64,000 nt of DNA from positions 3,270,642-3,334,641 of the forward strand of contig CM046846.1 in assembly GCA_025618425.1 (NCBI GenBank), given 5' to 3'. Shown piece after piece: positions 24,515-34,949 of the stretch. The notes beneath the pieces were generated by a model. It searched no databases, was not told where the DNA came from, and was given only the letters and a program-made list of their open reading frames with translations. Each line of letters opens with the position of its first letter. Position 1 is the stretch's first letter. Made by a program: the position numbers and the translations under genes. The stretch is from Heliocidaris tuberculata (lineage: Eukaryota > Echinodermata > Echinoidea > Camarodonta > Echinometridae).

Positions 24515-27500
24515 GGAAATACATGGTTCTCACAATAATCGAGAACGATTTAATGGATCAACTTCAGACTTGGCACACATGTATATAATTGGGTGACAGT
24601 GATATGATTTAATTTAGGGGCATGGGTTCAAAGGTCAAAGGTCACAGAGGATGTTATATACCTGTAAATAGACTGTTCTTGCAATAACTCGAGCACAGTT
24701 TGACATTTTAACTTCAAACTTGGTACGTGTATGCAGACTAGGGTGGCAATGATCTGATTAGATTTCGGAATTCAGCCATATGGCAACTCTGCTTGTGATC
24801 TTTAAAGGTATTAGATAGTTTTGGGAAGCCCTCAAAAACTTTTCGTGAGATTTCTTTGATTTTACTTAATAAATAGCAGGGTACTAACATAACTAAGATG
24901 CTGTGAAGTTTTTTCCTCCTCAAGTGAAATATTTATCGAATTAGAGGTGAAAAGAATAAAAATCCCTGGCCCCAAAAAGAGGGGATGTAAATTCGAACAA
25001 CGGCCACACACATTACTCACACGAGGATTGCTGTGTGTTATAGAATACGCTACACATAGTGCGAAGCGCTGGGTTTATTGTGTGGGGAACCTTCGGGTGG
25101 ATATGGTCTCAGCGTGAGGCAGTGAAAAGCCGTTACCAAGCGTTTCTTACAGATATTTACACTAAAATTTGTTTGAAATCGTGAATGGAATGTTAAATAA
25201 TCTCGTACATGTGTCTTATGATAAAAGGAGAATAGTATGTGACTATGTTAGATAAGTTTCTTGCCAGTATGATTTTTGCTACCGAGACTGTCTATGAGCT
25301 TTAACCACATGAACCACTTGGCATATCAGTTTTAACAAGTGATAAAATATTTTATTAAATTTTTCAAACAAAATTTTAAAAAATCAATATGAATGTTCAA
25401 AATATTTCTGATCTGGCAACGGTGGAGGCATAAATGTCGACTGCGCGCGGTCGAGAATTCATCTAGTTTTTCATGAATTGGACATTTTAAGCTCAATTTT
25501 TTTCTTTCAGTGTATTGTTTAGGATGGTCTCTCCCGACCTTACTACATGTATGTGTGTGAGTAATGTCAACTATTTGATATTTTGTTTTTAGAGCAAAAC
25601 ACAAGATTAAAAGAGCTCCTGAAAGATATTAAAGCTCATGTACAGTTTTGGTAGCAAAAAGGAAATTGGAAAGAAATATGATAAATATAGTCTCATGTTG
25701 TTTTCCATGTATCAAAACATGTTTGTACGAGATCATTTGGTATTCCATCACTGATTTTTGGTGAATATTACCGTAAATATATGTAAAGAAGGCTAGATCA
25801 TGGCAATATACTGCCCTACCCTAGGACCTTTCCACCTGGACGGCTTCCTGCAGAACAATCTTGAGGCTTCGCACGGAGATAGCATGTGTGTCACTGTGTG
25901 TAGGTTTTGATTGCCTGTTTGGTGTATAGTGCACACTGAAGTTGTTGTGAGTTTATATCCCAGACCTGGCACGTAAATTATTGTTTGCCTCTCATTTGTT
26001 TCATATTTCACTTTAGGACGTGAAATCTTCAAATTATCTTTGCATTGCTAGTATCTTGCTATTTATCAACAAAAATCCAATAAATCTGACAAAAAGTTTT
26101 GGGGGGCCTACCAAAACTAAACATTACCTTTAAGTGTTGTATTGCATGAAATTTTTTTCAGCTTACAAACTCTGCATAAATGTGTGATTTGATGAGTATC
26201 CCTGAAGCTACTGTTATTCATTTCTCTTGTACATCATAGATCAGTGACTTGCCATGCTGCAGAGCTGCTCCCTTCTCCTGTCGACGGCCCTGTGGTCGAG
26301 TCTTAGCTTGCACCAATCATCGTTGCCAATTTGAATGTCATGATGTCCAGGGTGCTGAAGATAAATCTAAGGTAATTTATGTGTACAACAGCAATGAATT
26401 AGATGCAAGGTCAATGAAATCTGTCTGCATTGTTGCTCTAAAAACACATTAAGTGAAAATGTAAACTTGTGTATACCAAGATTTGTGAGAGGGTTTTGTC
26501 AATTGTACAAAATTCGACAAGTTAAAGGAAACCATTTTGGTGAAGTTCACAAGGCTAAAACTTTGCTTGATTTCTTAATTTGATGATTTCCCCATTCAGT
26601 AACATGTGTAATTTATGAGTTTTTCTATACCAGAACCCTCATTCCTTATGGCATGTTTTGAACTTGTTTCATTTGTTTAGTAAAAAAAAAAAAAAAAAAA
26701 TTGATTGAAAAATCAGCCCAGCCTGACCATTCCAAGTATCTGATTCATGTGTGTATCAAATTGGTGTCTGCATGAAAGATATGCTTGCATATTAGATAAA
26801 CTTACAACATGTATCATTGTACTGAAATGTAGTTTTAGTGCAAAATTGTGTATGCCATACTGTCATTCCAGGCTGGGAAGAATTGTCAGGAATGTGAGGA
26901 GGGGTGCAGTCAGGAGAGACCAGAAGGGTGTAGACACCAGTGCAGACTACCATGTCACTCTGGTCCTTGTCCCCCTTGTAAGAAGACCAATAAGATGAGA
27001 TGTCACTGTAAGATCATGGCTCTCTATGTGGAGTGCAAGTAAGTAGTAGTTTGAATGTTTGAATGTTTCATGTTTGTGCTGGATGTGTCTTCCTTTCTTT
27101 TTAAATACGAATTACACGATCATGCAGTGTACATTTTCAACTGAATTCCGTTTGCACTTCTAATTATGATTTCCTTAACGATTAAGCCTGATTCAGTCTA
27201 AAGATTATCATATTTAGAGTGTAGTTCTGCATTTTAGTTGCTGATTCCCAATGTACTTGCCTTCCTATTTACCAAAGAAGATAAAATGGAGGTAAGAGCA
27301 GGGGGTATGGAGAAAAGAGGAAACATAGGGGGAAAAGAAGAAAGGAATCCAAAAAAAATATGAATATGATATGAAAAAAAAAAGAAGGAGTAAATGAATG
27401 AAGCATTAAATAACAGCGTTCATTCTTCTATAGCACATTTCAGGACCATTGGCCCTCTCAATGCACTGTACAATGTACATTGTTTACAATTACTGGAAAC

Positions 27501-30500
27501 ACTTATCAAAAGAGATAAGTTTTCAGCGCCCTCTTAAAAACTTCAACATCAATCATGGAGCAAAGCGACACCGGGAGGGCATTCCAAAGATTTGGACCTC
27601 CACATGCGAGTGCTCTGTCACCGTAGGTTTTTGTTGCTCAAGGATTAATAGTGAAAAGGTCTTGTGAAGCTGATCATAGACACCTTGATGGGGGTGTTTA
27701 GGGGGGTACAGGTCTTTAACCATTTCACGACAGGAATTATATAAGGGCTAAATTGATCACATTTTGTTCTTCAAATTGGCAACAATGATATTTTTCTTTT
27801 AATGCTACATGGTTCTAATAAGGTGTAATGTCTTTGAAAACAATATACCATGTATATTGTTTTGTCAAAAAGTTGAAAAAATTGCCAATTTTTAGAAAAA
27901 GCAATGATTTGGAACCTCTCTTTGTGTTGCTAATTTAAGGATTTTGAAGCTTTTTCTAGTTTTTAAAATTCCTGGCATCAAACGCAATATAGTCGTGCAG
28001 TAAAAATGGGCATAGTGTGTGCAGAAATTTTTGCTCTTTCCTCGTGCATCTGGTATATTTTGTAGAACTCTGAATCAAAAGTTGTTGAGCCAAACCACAA
28101 AATGTGGTCAATTGTCTTGAAAGGGTTAAGAACATGACACCATATATTGTATTATCAAACTTATCCTTAATCTCCTCTTTCTCACCCCAGTGCCTGGTTA
28201 ACATCTAATGAGACTGAGAGAGAGGAACTAGCATCTTGCAAGGGACCTTGTCCTCGCCCTCTATCATGTAGTCATCCCTGCTCTAAACAATGTCATTCAG
28301 GAGCCTGCTCCGATCCAAAGGAATGTACCTTCAAAGTTCCAAGGAGATGTCCATGCAAGAGAAGGAAAAAGGTAAGAATGCTCTACTATACTCATATTTT
28401 ATTGTTGCTATTTTATAATGCTATTTTAAAAAATATATATATATATTTTTTCGTATTATAGATTTTTTTTTCAAGTTTGAATAAATAAATTAATAGCAGC
28501 TATAGAAATGATGCTAAATTGCATGTTTTGCTGATATGTAAACAATAAACACATTTGCAGATTTGTCAAAGTTTCTTATTTTTAGTGCTCAGTGATTATT
28601 TGTTTTGCTATATCAGGAAAACCTCAGTAACTACTGCAAATGCTTTATCGTAGATTTCTGCAAGAAATTTTGAAAATGTTCGGTATGTAACTACTCAAGT
28701 TGTCTTGTGGCCAATCGTGGTGCGATGAATTATTGGTCTTGTCCAGTATTTGTAAGTTCAAGTTAAAGATAAAGTTGAGTTCTGGTCATGCAATTACATT
28801 TATGAAAGAAACTGTCTCAAAGCAATTTGGAAAGGTTGACCATGTCTACATAACAATTGTTTTACATGTATACTGTGTTTCTTTGGAATCATCAAAATAG
28901 ATAAGAAATTCACCTAATCTTGCTGAAAATCACATGTACTGCGCACAGAAATGGGTATATGGGACTGCACACTCATGTGACATGAATGTTTGGCCCGAAC
29001 ATTTCAGCTATTTGTAGTCATATTTCGAATATGAGGGCATTTGAAGAGCAATCCTTTTCAAGTGATTTTTCTACTGTGATGTTCTTCCAAACTGACATAA
29101 AAGGAATGAGAAAGCTCACATATTATTTTTCACCTTTCCCAGAACTCAACCTCCCATTTAACATTCATCAGTTGATAACAATGCCTGGTTTCAATCTCTA
29201 ATTATAGGAGTTCTTCTGTCATGAGGCTCAGTCAGGAAAAGCTAAAGTAGAATGTGATGATGTTTGCAAACAACAGAAAGATAAGAAACTTCAGCAAGCA
29301 GAGGAGAAAGCAAGGAAAGAAGAAGAGGAACGACTGGAGAAGGAAAAGGTACTTTGTACAGCTCTCATTTTATGTTTATTCCTTAAAGGGTACCAATCAC
29401 CAAAAAATATTTTGCTCTGTATGTTAGAGGATCCATGTCGTTACACTATATTCAAAATATGGGCTTCAAATATCAGTTCTATAAAGAGATATTACAATTA
29501 CACGCTCTATAGGCGTAAAAGCGACTCATGAGTGGACTACTCGACGCACCCGTACGCACTCGCCAAGAAACGGGCTCGCGCGGAACCAAACTCGGAGTTC
29601 GGTTCCGCGCAAGCATTTTCATGCAATCCTTTATTTCATTCATAATCTTTAACAGTTGACCTATAGAACGCCAGATGAAGTTATTTGAGGTTGAGTTTAT
29701 ACTTTCTAACTACACACACATTATTTTTTCAGGTGATTGGTACACTTTAATCAATTCGAAAATAATTAGAAGTGAAATTTATTTCTTTACCCTGTATACT
29801 AGACAGGTAGGGCATGATGGATATAACAAATACTATTTTGTGCAAAGCATGAAAGGACTTCTCCAATAAAACCCTAGTCACATCTCCAAACTGACCCCGA
29901 ACCGATTCTAAACTGACCCATTCTTGGCCATTCAGGTTAAAGGAATTTTTTGTTTGGTCTGTTAGCGGTATAGTTTTGGTCTCATAGGTGTGAGTGGGGC
30001 ATTCAAAATCTTGTCGGATATTATGCTTTTAAGATTATGCCTAGTTTACAGTTGGCCTGCGATTGGTCTACAGAGCTTTTATCCTGCCCCGTATCCCCTT
30101 TTCCGTGTGGCCGTGAGATTTTTGTACGGATTCACGGGCTCCACGGCATCTGCGATTTTAACGTGGAGAAGGTTTACGGTTCACCATGTGTAGTTAGAAG
30201 AAAGGAAATATGGAAATTGAAATGGAAAGACGAGAAAGGATGAGAAGAGGAAAATAGAGGTATTCTTTCTTGAAAATGAGTGAAGTCCTGAAAAGGACTG
30301 TAAACCAGATGAGATGAGCTGAATGTGGCTTGAGTAGCGAGGGTTTGAGTAGTAGCAGGTTGAAGTGAAGAGAGGTTACTTGACGTTTCGGGCAGGTTGA
30401 CTGTCCGTCTTCAGGAGTGAAGGATGCTAGACGAGCGGGGGGTTCTTATGGCGTGAGTGCGGACGTCGGAGGAATCGGCGGCCGGTGGCGGGTGTGTCGG

Positions 30501-33500
30501 TGGTGGCGCTGTGACGTCGGGGAGTTGTGTGGGCGTGAGTGCGGACGTCGGAGGGATTGGTGGCGGGCCGAGTCGGCGGCGGGTTTGTCGGTGGTGGCTC
30601 TGTCGGTGGTGGCTCTGTGACATCGGGGAGTTGTGTGGGCGTGAGTGCGGACGGCGGAGGGATTGGTGGCGGGCGGATCGGCGGTGAAGTTCCTCGGTGT
30701 ACGTTGGGTGGGCGTGGGCGGAGATTATAGCGGCACTGTTGTGTCGGCGCTGCGGCGATCTCGGGTGTGGGGGATGCGGCGGCCTGGGTTGTAGGTTGTG
30801 TGGTTGGCTTAGTTGTCGGCGGGGCGGCGAGTCTGGTTGTCGGTGGAGTCGGCGGTAGTGTGGCGTGAGTAGATGAAGTGGGATTGGTGCCTAGATGAAG
30901 GATTGGGTGCCAGATGTTGTTAAGGTGAAGTCCTGTGTCCTGGGGTACTGTGTTGTGTCGTCGTATCTCGATGGCTTCTCTGACCCGTCTGGTGTGCCAG
31001 TGCTTGATGTTGGTGATGAGTTTGCTGTCTGTCCAGTCGATGCGGTGATCTTCTTGTTGTGCGTGCTTGACGATGGCTGACTTGTCCCAGTCGCTGAGTC
31101 GTTGGCAGGACTTGTGTTCCTTGAGTCGTGTGTCGAAGTTGCGGCCTGTTTCCCCGATGTAGACTTTTCCGCAGTCGCATGGTATCCTGTAGACGCCTGG
31201 TTGCTTGTTGGGAGGTATCTTGTCCTTGTGTGAGTGCAGGACTGAGTGGAGTTTCTTGGAGGATCGATGTCTGACTTTGAAGTTGGCTTGAGTGAGGATG
31301 CGGTGTAGTTGGTGAGATGTCTTGCCTAGGTATGGGAGGACCACTGTGACGGGTTGGTTGTCGGTGGATTGGTTGTTGGTGGCTGTGTTTGTGTGCTGGT
31401 GCCGAGGTGGTTGAGTGGAGACCTTAGTCCTTGGGTACTGGTTGATGGAGGTGAGTGCGTTGGAGATGTGAGTGAGTTCCTGTTGGAGGTGGTCCTTGTC
31501 ACTGAGTTGGTGGGCGCGTCTGATGAGAGAGTTGGGTACTGATTGCCGGATGGATGGGTGGTGGAAGGAGCGGTAGTTGAGGTATCGGTCTGTGTGGGTA
31601 GGTTTTCGGTAAACCTGGTGCGAGGGGAACCCTGATGTGGTCTTCTTAACGAGGACGTCCAGGAAAGGGATTGAGTCGTTGAGTTGGGTTTCCATGGTGA
31701 ACTTGATGTCTGGGTGCTGCTTATTGATGTGGTCGAGGAAGAGTTGTAGGTCCGTAGTGTCGTGGGGCCAGATGACGAAGGTGTCGTCCACGTATCTGAG
31801 CCAGAGTGAGGGTTGCTTGTCGGGTTGCTTGTAGTAGTTGGTGCGCCACTTGAAGGAGTTGGAGTTGAGGCAGGTGAGTAGAAGATTGTGGATCTGGTCT
31901 GGAGTGAGATTGGTTCTGGAGGCAAGGTTTGGGTCGGTGATGAGTCGTTGTTTGATGATGTCACAGGCTGCAGTGACTGGTACGCTGGTGAAGAGAGAGA
32001 CGACGTCGAAGCTGACGAGGGTGTCAGTTGGTTGGAGCTGGGTCTTGGAGATGATGTCGACGAAGTGCTTTGAATTGGTGACGTGGTGCTCAGTGAGACC
32101 TACAAGTGGTTGGAGTATGGTTGCTAGGTGGCGTGCTGTGTTGTAGCTGGGGGATCCTCGGGTAGAGATGATGGGTCGAAGCGGCGTGTCTGGTTTGTGT
32201 ATCTTGGGTTGGCCGAAGAGGATGGGACATGTTCCTGAGGATGAACGGAGTTGGAAGTAGAGTGGCTTGGGTAGGGCGTCGGTGCGGTGGAGTGCGAGAA
32301 GCTTCTGGTTAATTCTTCTTTCCATGGCGGGGGTTGGGTCGTGTTTGAGTTCTTGGTAGGTGTCGTTGTCCTTGAGTAGGTCGTTGATCTTGCTGTTGTA
32401 GTCCTGTTGGTCCATGACGACCGTAGCGTTGCCCTTGTCTGCTTGGAGTATGTGGATAGTTTGGTTTTCCCGTAGTTCCTTAACGGCTTGGTGTTCGTCC
32501 TTGGTGAGGTTGGGTTTGGGTGGTTTGGCGTCGGCGAGGGCGTTAGCTACTTTGCGTCAGATTTCGTCGGCTGCTGTCTTGGAGAGAAATCGGAGTTTGG
32601 GTTCGACCTGTTGGATGCCATCAGAGAAGGGAATCTTCTTGGGAGCCACGGCGAAGTTGAGTCCTAAGGAGAGTACCTTGTGTTGGGTTTGAGTCAGTTG
32701 GTGTCCGCTGAGGTTGATGACGGTGTCCTTGGGTTTGGGCTGGTGTGAGTTTTCGGTTGGAGTAGGTGTGGGTCCGATGAGTTGGTTGAACTTCTTGATG
32801 TGCTTGAGTCGGGTGGATCGGAAGGCTTGGTTGGCGGTGTCCTGGTTGAAGGTGGTGATCTTGTGTAGGTCTTCAGGATTGAGTCGTCGGTTGAGTCTGG
32901 TTTGGGTAGTGGAGATGAGTGCGTTGGTATTGTGGAGCTGGTGCCGGGTGTGTGTGATGCGTTCTCTGGTGAGGGAGACACTTGCTTGGTGAAGGATGCG
33001 CTTGGCTTTGGGAGAGTCGACGGGAGATTTGAGTTGAAGTCCGGTGGGGATGATGTGGGAGTCGCGGCAGCGTTTGAGGAAGGTGAGGTGGTTGGTGAGC
33101 TTGGCAGCTTTCACTTGGTGGCGTTGCAGTTGTCTAGCGTCGCGTTGGGTCTGCTCCCCGTAGAGCTGAATCAGATGATCTTTGTAGGTTTGCATGGTGG
33201 AGTTTATAACGTGGAGAAGGTTTTTTTTTTTTTTTTGTTTCGTGGGAAGTTATAGAAATTTGAAAAAATCGTAAGCCCGTAGCCTGTAGACACATCATAG
33301 GTGGCATTGTGCGGAGGCCTCACGCTGAATTTGCAGCAAACGCACGATTTCTAGGTGAACGTGGGGGAAAAAAAAAATTGTAAAGAGACTGTAGACTCAT
33401 GGGACATTCGCGTGGCTATCGCAAGGTTGCTGCTTGTTACTTGTGCTGTACCCGTGATATTGAGCCAGTGGCGGATTTAGAGGGGGGGGGGCAATCCTGG

Positions 33501-34949
33501 CCTGTGCCCCCCCTCCCTTTTGAAAGAAAACAATGCTCTTTTTTAATTGTGCCTCCCCCTTTTAGAATGGAAAACTTTTGTTTTTTTTTTGCTTGTCAGA
33601 GAATTATGGAGGGAAACTGGACCCCATAACCCCTCCCCCACTGAGCAACTTTTGGAGAGCTGGCAAGACCCCAAAAATACGATCTCCCTCCAAGCAATTT
33701 CTCAAAGTTGACAATCCTGCTTTTGTGTGCCCCCCCCCCCCTTATACAAAATCCTAGATCCACCCCTGTATTGAGCAGTCATCCCGCGGCAACCCCACAG
33801 CTCCCACACCGTTGCCGTGCAGCCATCTCGAGATGAGCTCCGTACGATTTCTGTGCGAAGGTTGGGGAGACTGCATGGCAACTGCACTGAAATTACACAA
33901 TTTCCATACAATCTTCAAGCAGCCTCTGTACAGATTTCCCCGGCTTGCCCATGAGGGCCAATACAAGAAATGGCACAATGCTCGTAGATAATGTGAACAC
34001 AAACAGCATAACCCGTAGCCACCTACGATGCCTCCCAAATCGCACTGAAAATCATAGACCAATTTATCATATGGCGCCCGCGGCAAATGTAAATTAAGCA
34101 TTAGTCTTTTTTTTTATATTACATGTATATTCAAAACAATATAATTCCCTTGACTCTCACAAAGCAGCCTGAATAAAAACTCTTAAAGGGGGTACCCAAT
34201 GCTGAAACAATGTTAGTTCATTTAAAAGATCATGATTTTATTAGAAGAAAATCATCTGCCTTAAATTTTTTTAAAAATTCGTGTTGCCAGAAAATCCCCG
34301 AAATATGGTAAGATTTCAGGATATTTTGGCCCCTCAGCTGTGTCCCAATTTCAGCTAGGTAACCACAATGACGTCAAAGTGGTTACCTTGTCGCGCAATT
34401 ATAGCAAAATGCGCGCAAGGTGTAATGCATTTTGTACAGTCTAGCGCGCAACACATGTGCAATACGCGAACCTGGGTAACCACTTTGACGTCATTGTGGT
34501 TTCCTAGCTGAAATTGGGACACAGCTGAGGGGCCAAAATATCCTGAAGTCTTACCATATTTCGGGGATTTTTATGGCAACACGAATTTTAAAAAAACTTA
34601 AGGCAGATGATTTTCTGCTTATAAAATCATGATCTTTTAAATGAACTAACATTGTTTCAGCATTGGGTACCCCCTTTAAATAGAATACTCCGTAGATTTA
34701 ATATATGTCTTTCTGTAACTCCCTAGTGTCTATTCACCTTCTACCGTTTAATTAAATGTCTGATTTTAATGATTTCAGAGGGATCTAGAGGAATACAACC
34801 GTCTGACTAACAAGAAGAAGAAACCTCGCAAGAGGAGAGAGATAGTAGAAGAGGAGACTTTCATGGAGAAACATGGCAAACTCATTCTAATGAGCAGTAG
34901 TGCAGCAGCCGTCCTGGTCGCTTTCATTCTTTATCTCTTACTCCAGTGA
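15391..34949 (+). CDS. NFXL1: NFX1-type zinc finger protein NFXL1, complete, 18 coding exons
   Basis: Exons: 15391-15541, 15873-16082, ~16960-17117, 17409-17542, 17856-18034, 18449-18610, 19050-19265, 19766-19881, 20342-20473, 20863-20953, 22226-22346, 22982-23141, 23779-23889, 26240-26371, 26872-27038, 28191-28371, 29208-29348, 34779-34949. All junctions are GT-AG and in phase except the acceptor of exon 3. The product is about 910 aa; human NFXL1 is 911. It begins [18 protein letters not shown], then an acidic [11 protein letters not shown] stretch, a RING-like finger from about residue 161 (CSVC...CDSCF...[12 protein letters not shown]...CPNCR), and about ten NFX1-type fingers ([25 protein letters not shown]). 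A Lys/Glu-rich coiled stretch follows, then a hydrophobic anchor (about 889-909) near the C terminus. The anchor separates NFXL1 from NFX1. The RING could give ligase activity; the cellular role is poorly known. Large introns hold most of the local transposons. Confidence 0.95.
18981..18999. mobile_element. Solo end of MITE family F
   Basis: GTTGGACTTTCCCTTTAAG matches the right terminus of the fold-back elements at 45697-46288 and 50090-50452. No partner arm was found nearby, so it is a fragment. Confidence 0.4.
19283..19500. repeat. CT-rich simple repeat in an NFXL1 intron
   Basis: TCTCTCCCTCT words for about 200 bases begin 18 bases after the donor of the exon ending at 19265. The long open frames that run from the exon into this tract are artefacts of low complexity. 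Confidence 0.9.
20224..20308 (+). pseudogene. Decayed tandem copy of NFXL1 exon 9
   Basis: TGTCTCCAGATGTCTAAGAA through GAGGAGTATAAATGTAATAT parallels the exon at 20342-20473 (TGTCTCCAGATGTCCAGGAA ... GAGGAGTATAAATGTGATCA) at about 85 percent by eye, starting 34 bases before that exon's acceptor. The copy has an extra base after AAGAAA that shifts the frame and destroys the zinc-binding cysteines. It lacks the 3' half of the exon and a donor, so it is not a usable alternative exon. Confidence 0.8.
21056..21694. mobile_element. Non-autonomous element with 21-bp inverted termini in an NFXL1 intron
   Basis: CACAAAACGACCAATAAGTC at the left is matched inverted by GACTTATTGGTCGTTTTGTG at the right, one base more at each end being also paired. 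The 600-base interior has no open frame. Target duplications are not obvious. Confidence 0.75.
22450..22599 (+). other. Cryptic exon-like stretch in an NFXL1 intron
   Basis: After an acceptor-like TTTTGTAG, one frame reads [17 protein letters not shown] and, after stops, [18 protein letters not shown] before a donor-like ATGTAAGT. The Cys spacing is reminiscent of NFX1 fingers, but the frame is broken and the flanking real exons already join in phase without it. It could be a decayed duplicate or chance. Confidence 0.2.
23968..24790. repeat. Tandem repeat with AGGTCAAAGGTCA words
   Basis: After GTCCGTCCGTCCGTATGTAC come about five diverged tandem units of 120-180 bases. Each contains TTCTCACNATAACTNGAGAAC, ATCAACTTCAAACTTGG, ATGATCTGATTAGATTT and GGGGTCAAAGGT. 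Two units carry the DR1 word AGGTCAAAGGTCA (24446-24465 as a triple repeat, and 24632-24644). An (AT)n run splits the array near 24478-24510. It lies in the NFXL1 intron after the exon ending at 23889. Confidence 0.85.
24802..26133. mobile_element. 1.3-kb TTAA-flanked non-autonomous element
   Basis: The left end TTAAAGGTATTAGATAGTTT is paired, imperfectly, with the right end CCAAAACTAAACATTACCTT followed by TAA. TTAA sits at both borders (24802-24805 and 26130-26133). The interior lacks any recognisable coding sequence. Confidence 0.6.
27716..28129. mobile_element. TTAACCCTTTC-ended MITE (family D), copy 1
   Basis: The start is TTTAACCATTTCACGACAGG and the end is TTGAAAGGGTTAA. The interior CACATTTTGTTCTTCAAATT and CCAAACCACAAAATGTGGTC are inverted relative to each other. 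Copies at 38753-39164 (opposite orientation) and 50545-50959 share most of the length. It lies in an NFXL1 intron 61 bases before an exon. Confidence 0.85.
28763..29161. mobile_element. TTAA-flanked MITE (family E), copy 1
   Basis: TTAAAGATAAAGTTGAGTTC at the left and CCAGAACTCAACCTCCCATT then TAA at the right form inverted ends with TTAA at both borders. The interior (AGAAATGGGTATATGGGACT, TTTGGCCCGAACATTTCAGC) is repeated in the copy at 46594-46977. Confidence 0.85.
29383..29750. mobile_element. TTAA-flanked MITE in the last NFXL1 intron
   Basis: TTAAAGGGTACCAATCACCA on the left is inverted on the right as AGGTGATTGGTACACTTTAA. TTAA occurs at 29383-29386 and 29747-29750. There is no coding content. 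Confidence 0.8.
30159..30175. repeat. Left target-site duplication of the Penelope-like element
   Basis: TAACGTGGAGAAGGTTT, identical to 33207-33223. The pair delimits the retroelement insertion at 30176-33206. Confidence 0.9.
30382..30414 (-). ncRNA. Hammerhead-ribozyme-like motif of the Penelope element
   Basis: On the minus strand, CTGAAGA (30408-30414) is followed by an imperfect stem GGACAG/CTGCCC with loop TCAAC and then GAAACGTC (30382-30389). CTGANGA, a stem and GAAA with an AC/GU mini helix III before the cleavage-site GTC are the parts of the minimal type I hammerheads described in Penelope-like elements. Against it: an extra C stands before stem II, stem II has an A-C mismatch, and stem I beside the core pairs only weakly. 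It may be a degenerate copy. Confidence 0.4.
30427..33195 (-). pseudogene. Penelope-like RT-GIY-YIG polyprotein, interrupted
   Basis: One frame runs from the ATG at 33195 to the stop at 30427-30429 (923 codons), broken only by TGA at 32557-32559. The TGA stands where CGA would read through, so a CpG transition is likely. Downstream come [54 protein letters not shown] (YVDD codons at 31783-31794) and the endonuclease core [19 protein letters not shown] (about 31140-31195). The RT block that normally lies between YYKQ and the YVDD strand (GSPLSP-type motif) is missing: the sequence passes directly from YYKQPDKQP to SLWLRYVDD. The junction at 31810-31830 has a repeated AAGCAACCC word (minus strand), which fits a microhomology deletion. 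The C-terminal part is rich in Pro and Thr. Confidence 0.9.
33207..33223. repeat. Right target-site duplication of the Penelope-like element
   Basis: TAACGTGGAGAAGGTTT, followed by a T run to about 33236; matches 30159-30175. Confidence 0.9.
33466..33768. mobile_element. hAT-like MITE with poly-G/C segments, copy 3
   Basis: The ends are CAGTGGCGGATTTAGAGGGG and the inverted CCTAGATCCACCCCTG. The 8-bp duplication TATTGAGC is at 33458-33465 and 33769-33776. The interior has GAATTATGGAGGGAAACTGG, the word seen inverted in copies 1 and 4. Confidence 0.9.
33777..34182. other. Unclassified sequence in the last NFXL1 intron
   Basis: Together with 29751-30158 and 33224-33457 this is moderately GC-rich intron. 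It shows no open frame of note and no recognised repeat ends. It could be an older element into which the Penelope and hAT copies inserted. Confidence 0.3.
34183..34679. mobile_element. TTAA-flanked fold-back MITE (family A), complete
   Basis: TTAA and AGGGGGTACCCAATGCTG at the left are mirrored by CAGCATTGGGTACCCCCT and TTAA at the right. Almost the entire 490 bases fold on themselves; only a central block around GCGCGCAAGG stays unpaired. TTAA targets and G/C-rich ends fit the piggyBac style of transposition. Each arm contains a TGACGTCA octamer (34369-34376, 34486-34493). A truncated copy is at 6983-7316. It ends about 100 bases before the last NFXL1 exon. Confidence 0.9.

Larger units (their letters stand above)
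30176..33206 (-). mobile_element. Penelope-like retroelement inserted in the last NFXL1 intron
   Basis: A 3.0-kb insertion bounded by a perfect 17-bp duplication (30159-30175 and 33207-33223), in antisense to NFXL1. On the minus strand it carries one long frame for a reverse transcriptase followed by a GIY-YIG endonuclease, the domain order that defines endonuclease-bearing Penelope elements. Only 11 bases separate the duplication from the first ATG, so the 5' end is probably truncated. The 3' region (30176-30426) holds a hammerhead-like motif just after the stop. Its GC and CpG content is higher than the surrounding intron. The perfect duplication points to a fairly recent insertion. Confidence 0.95.

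Noticed and set aside
30417..33255. Many + strand open frames across the Penelope element (Gly/Val/Arg-rich)
   Set aside because: They are shadows of the minus-strand RT/endonuclease frame in GC-rich sequence.
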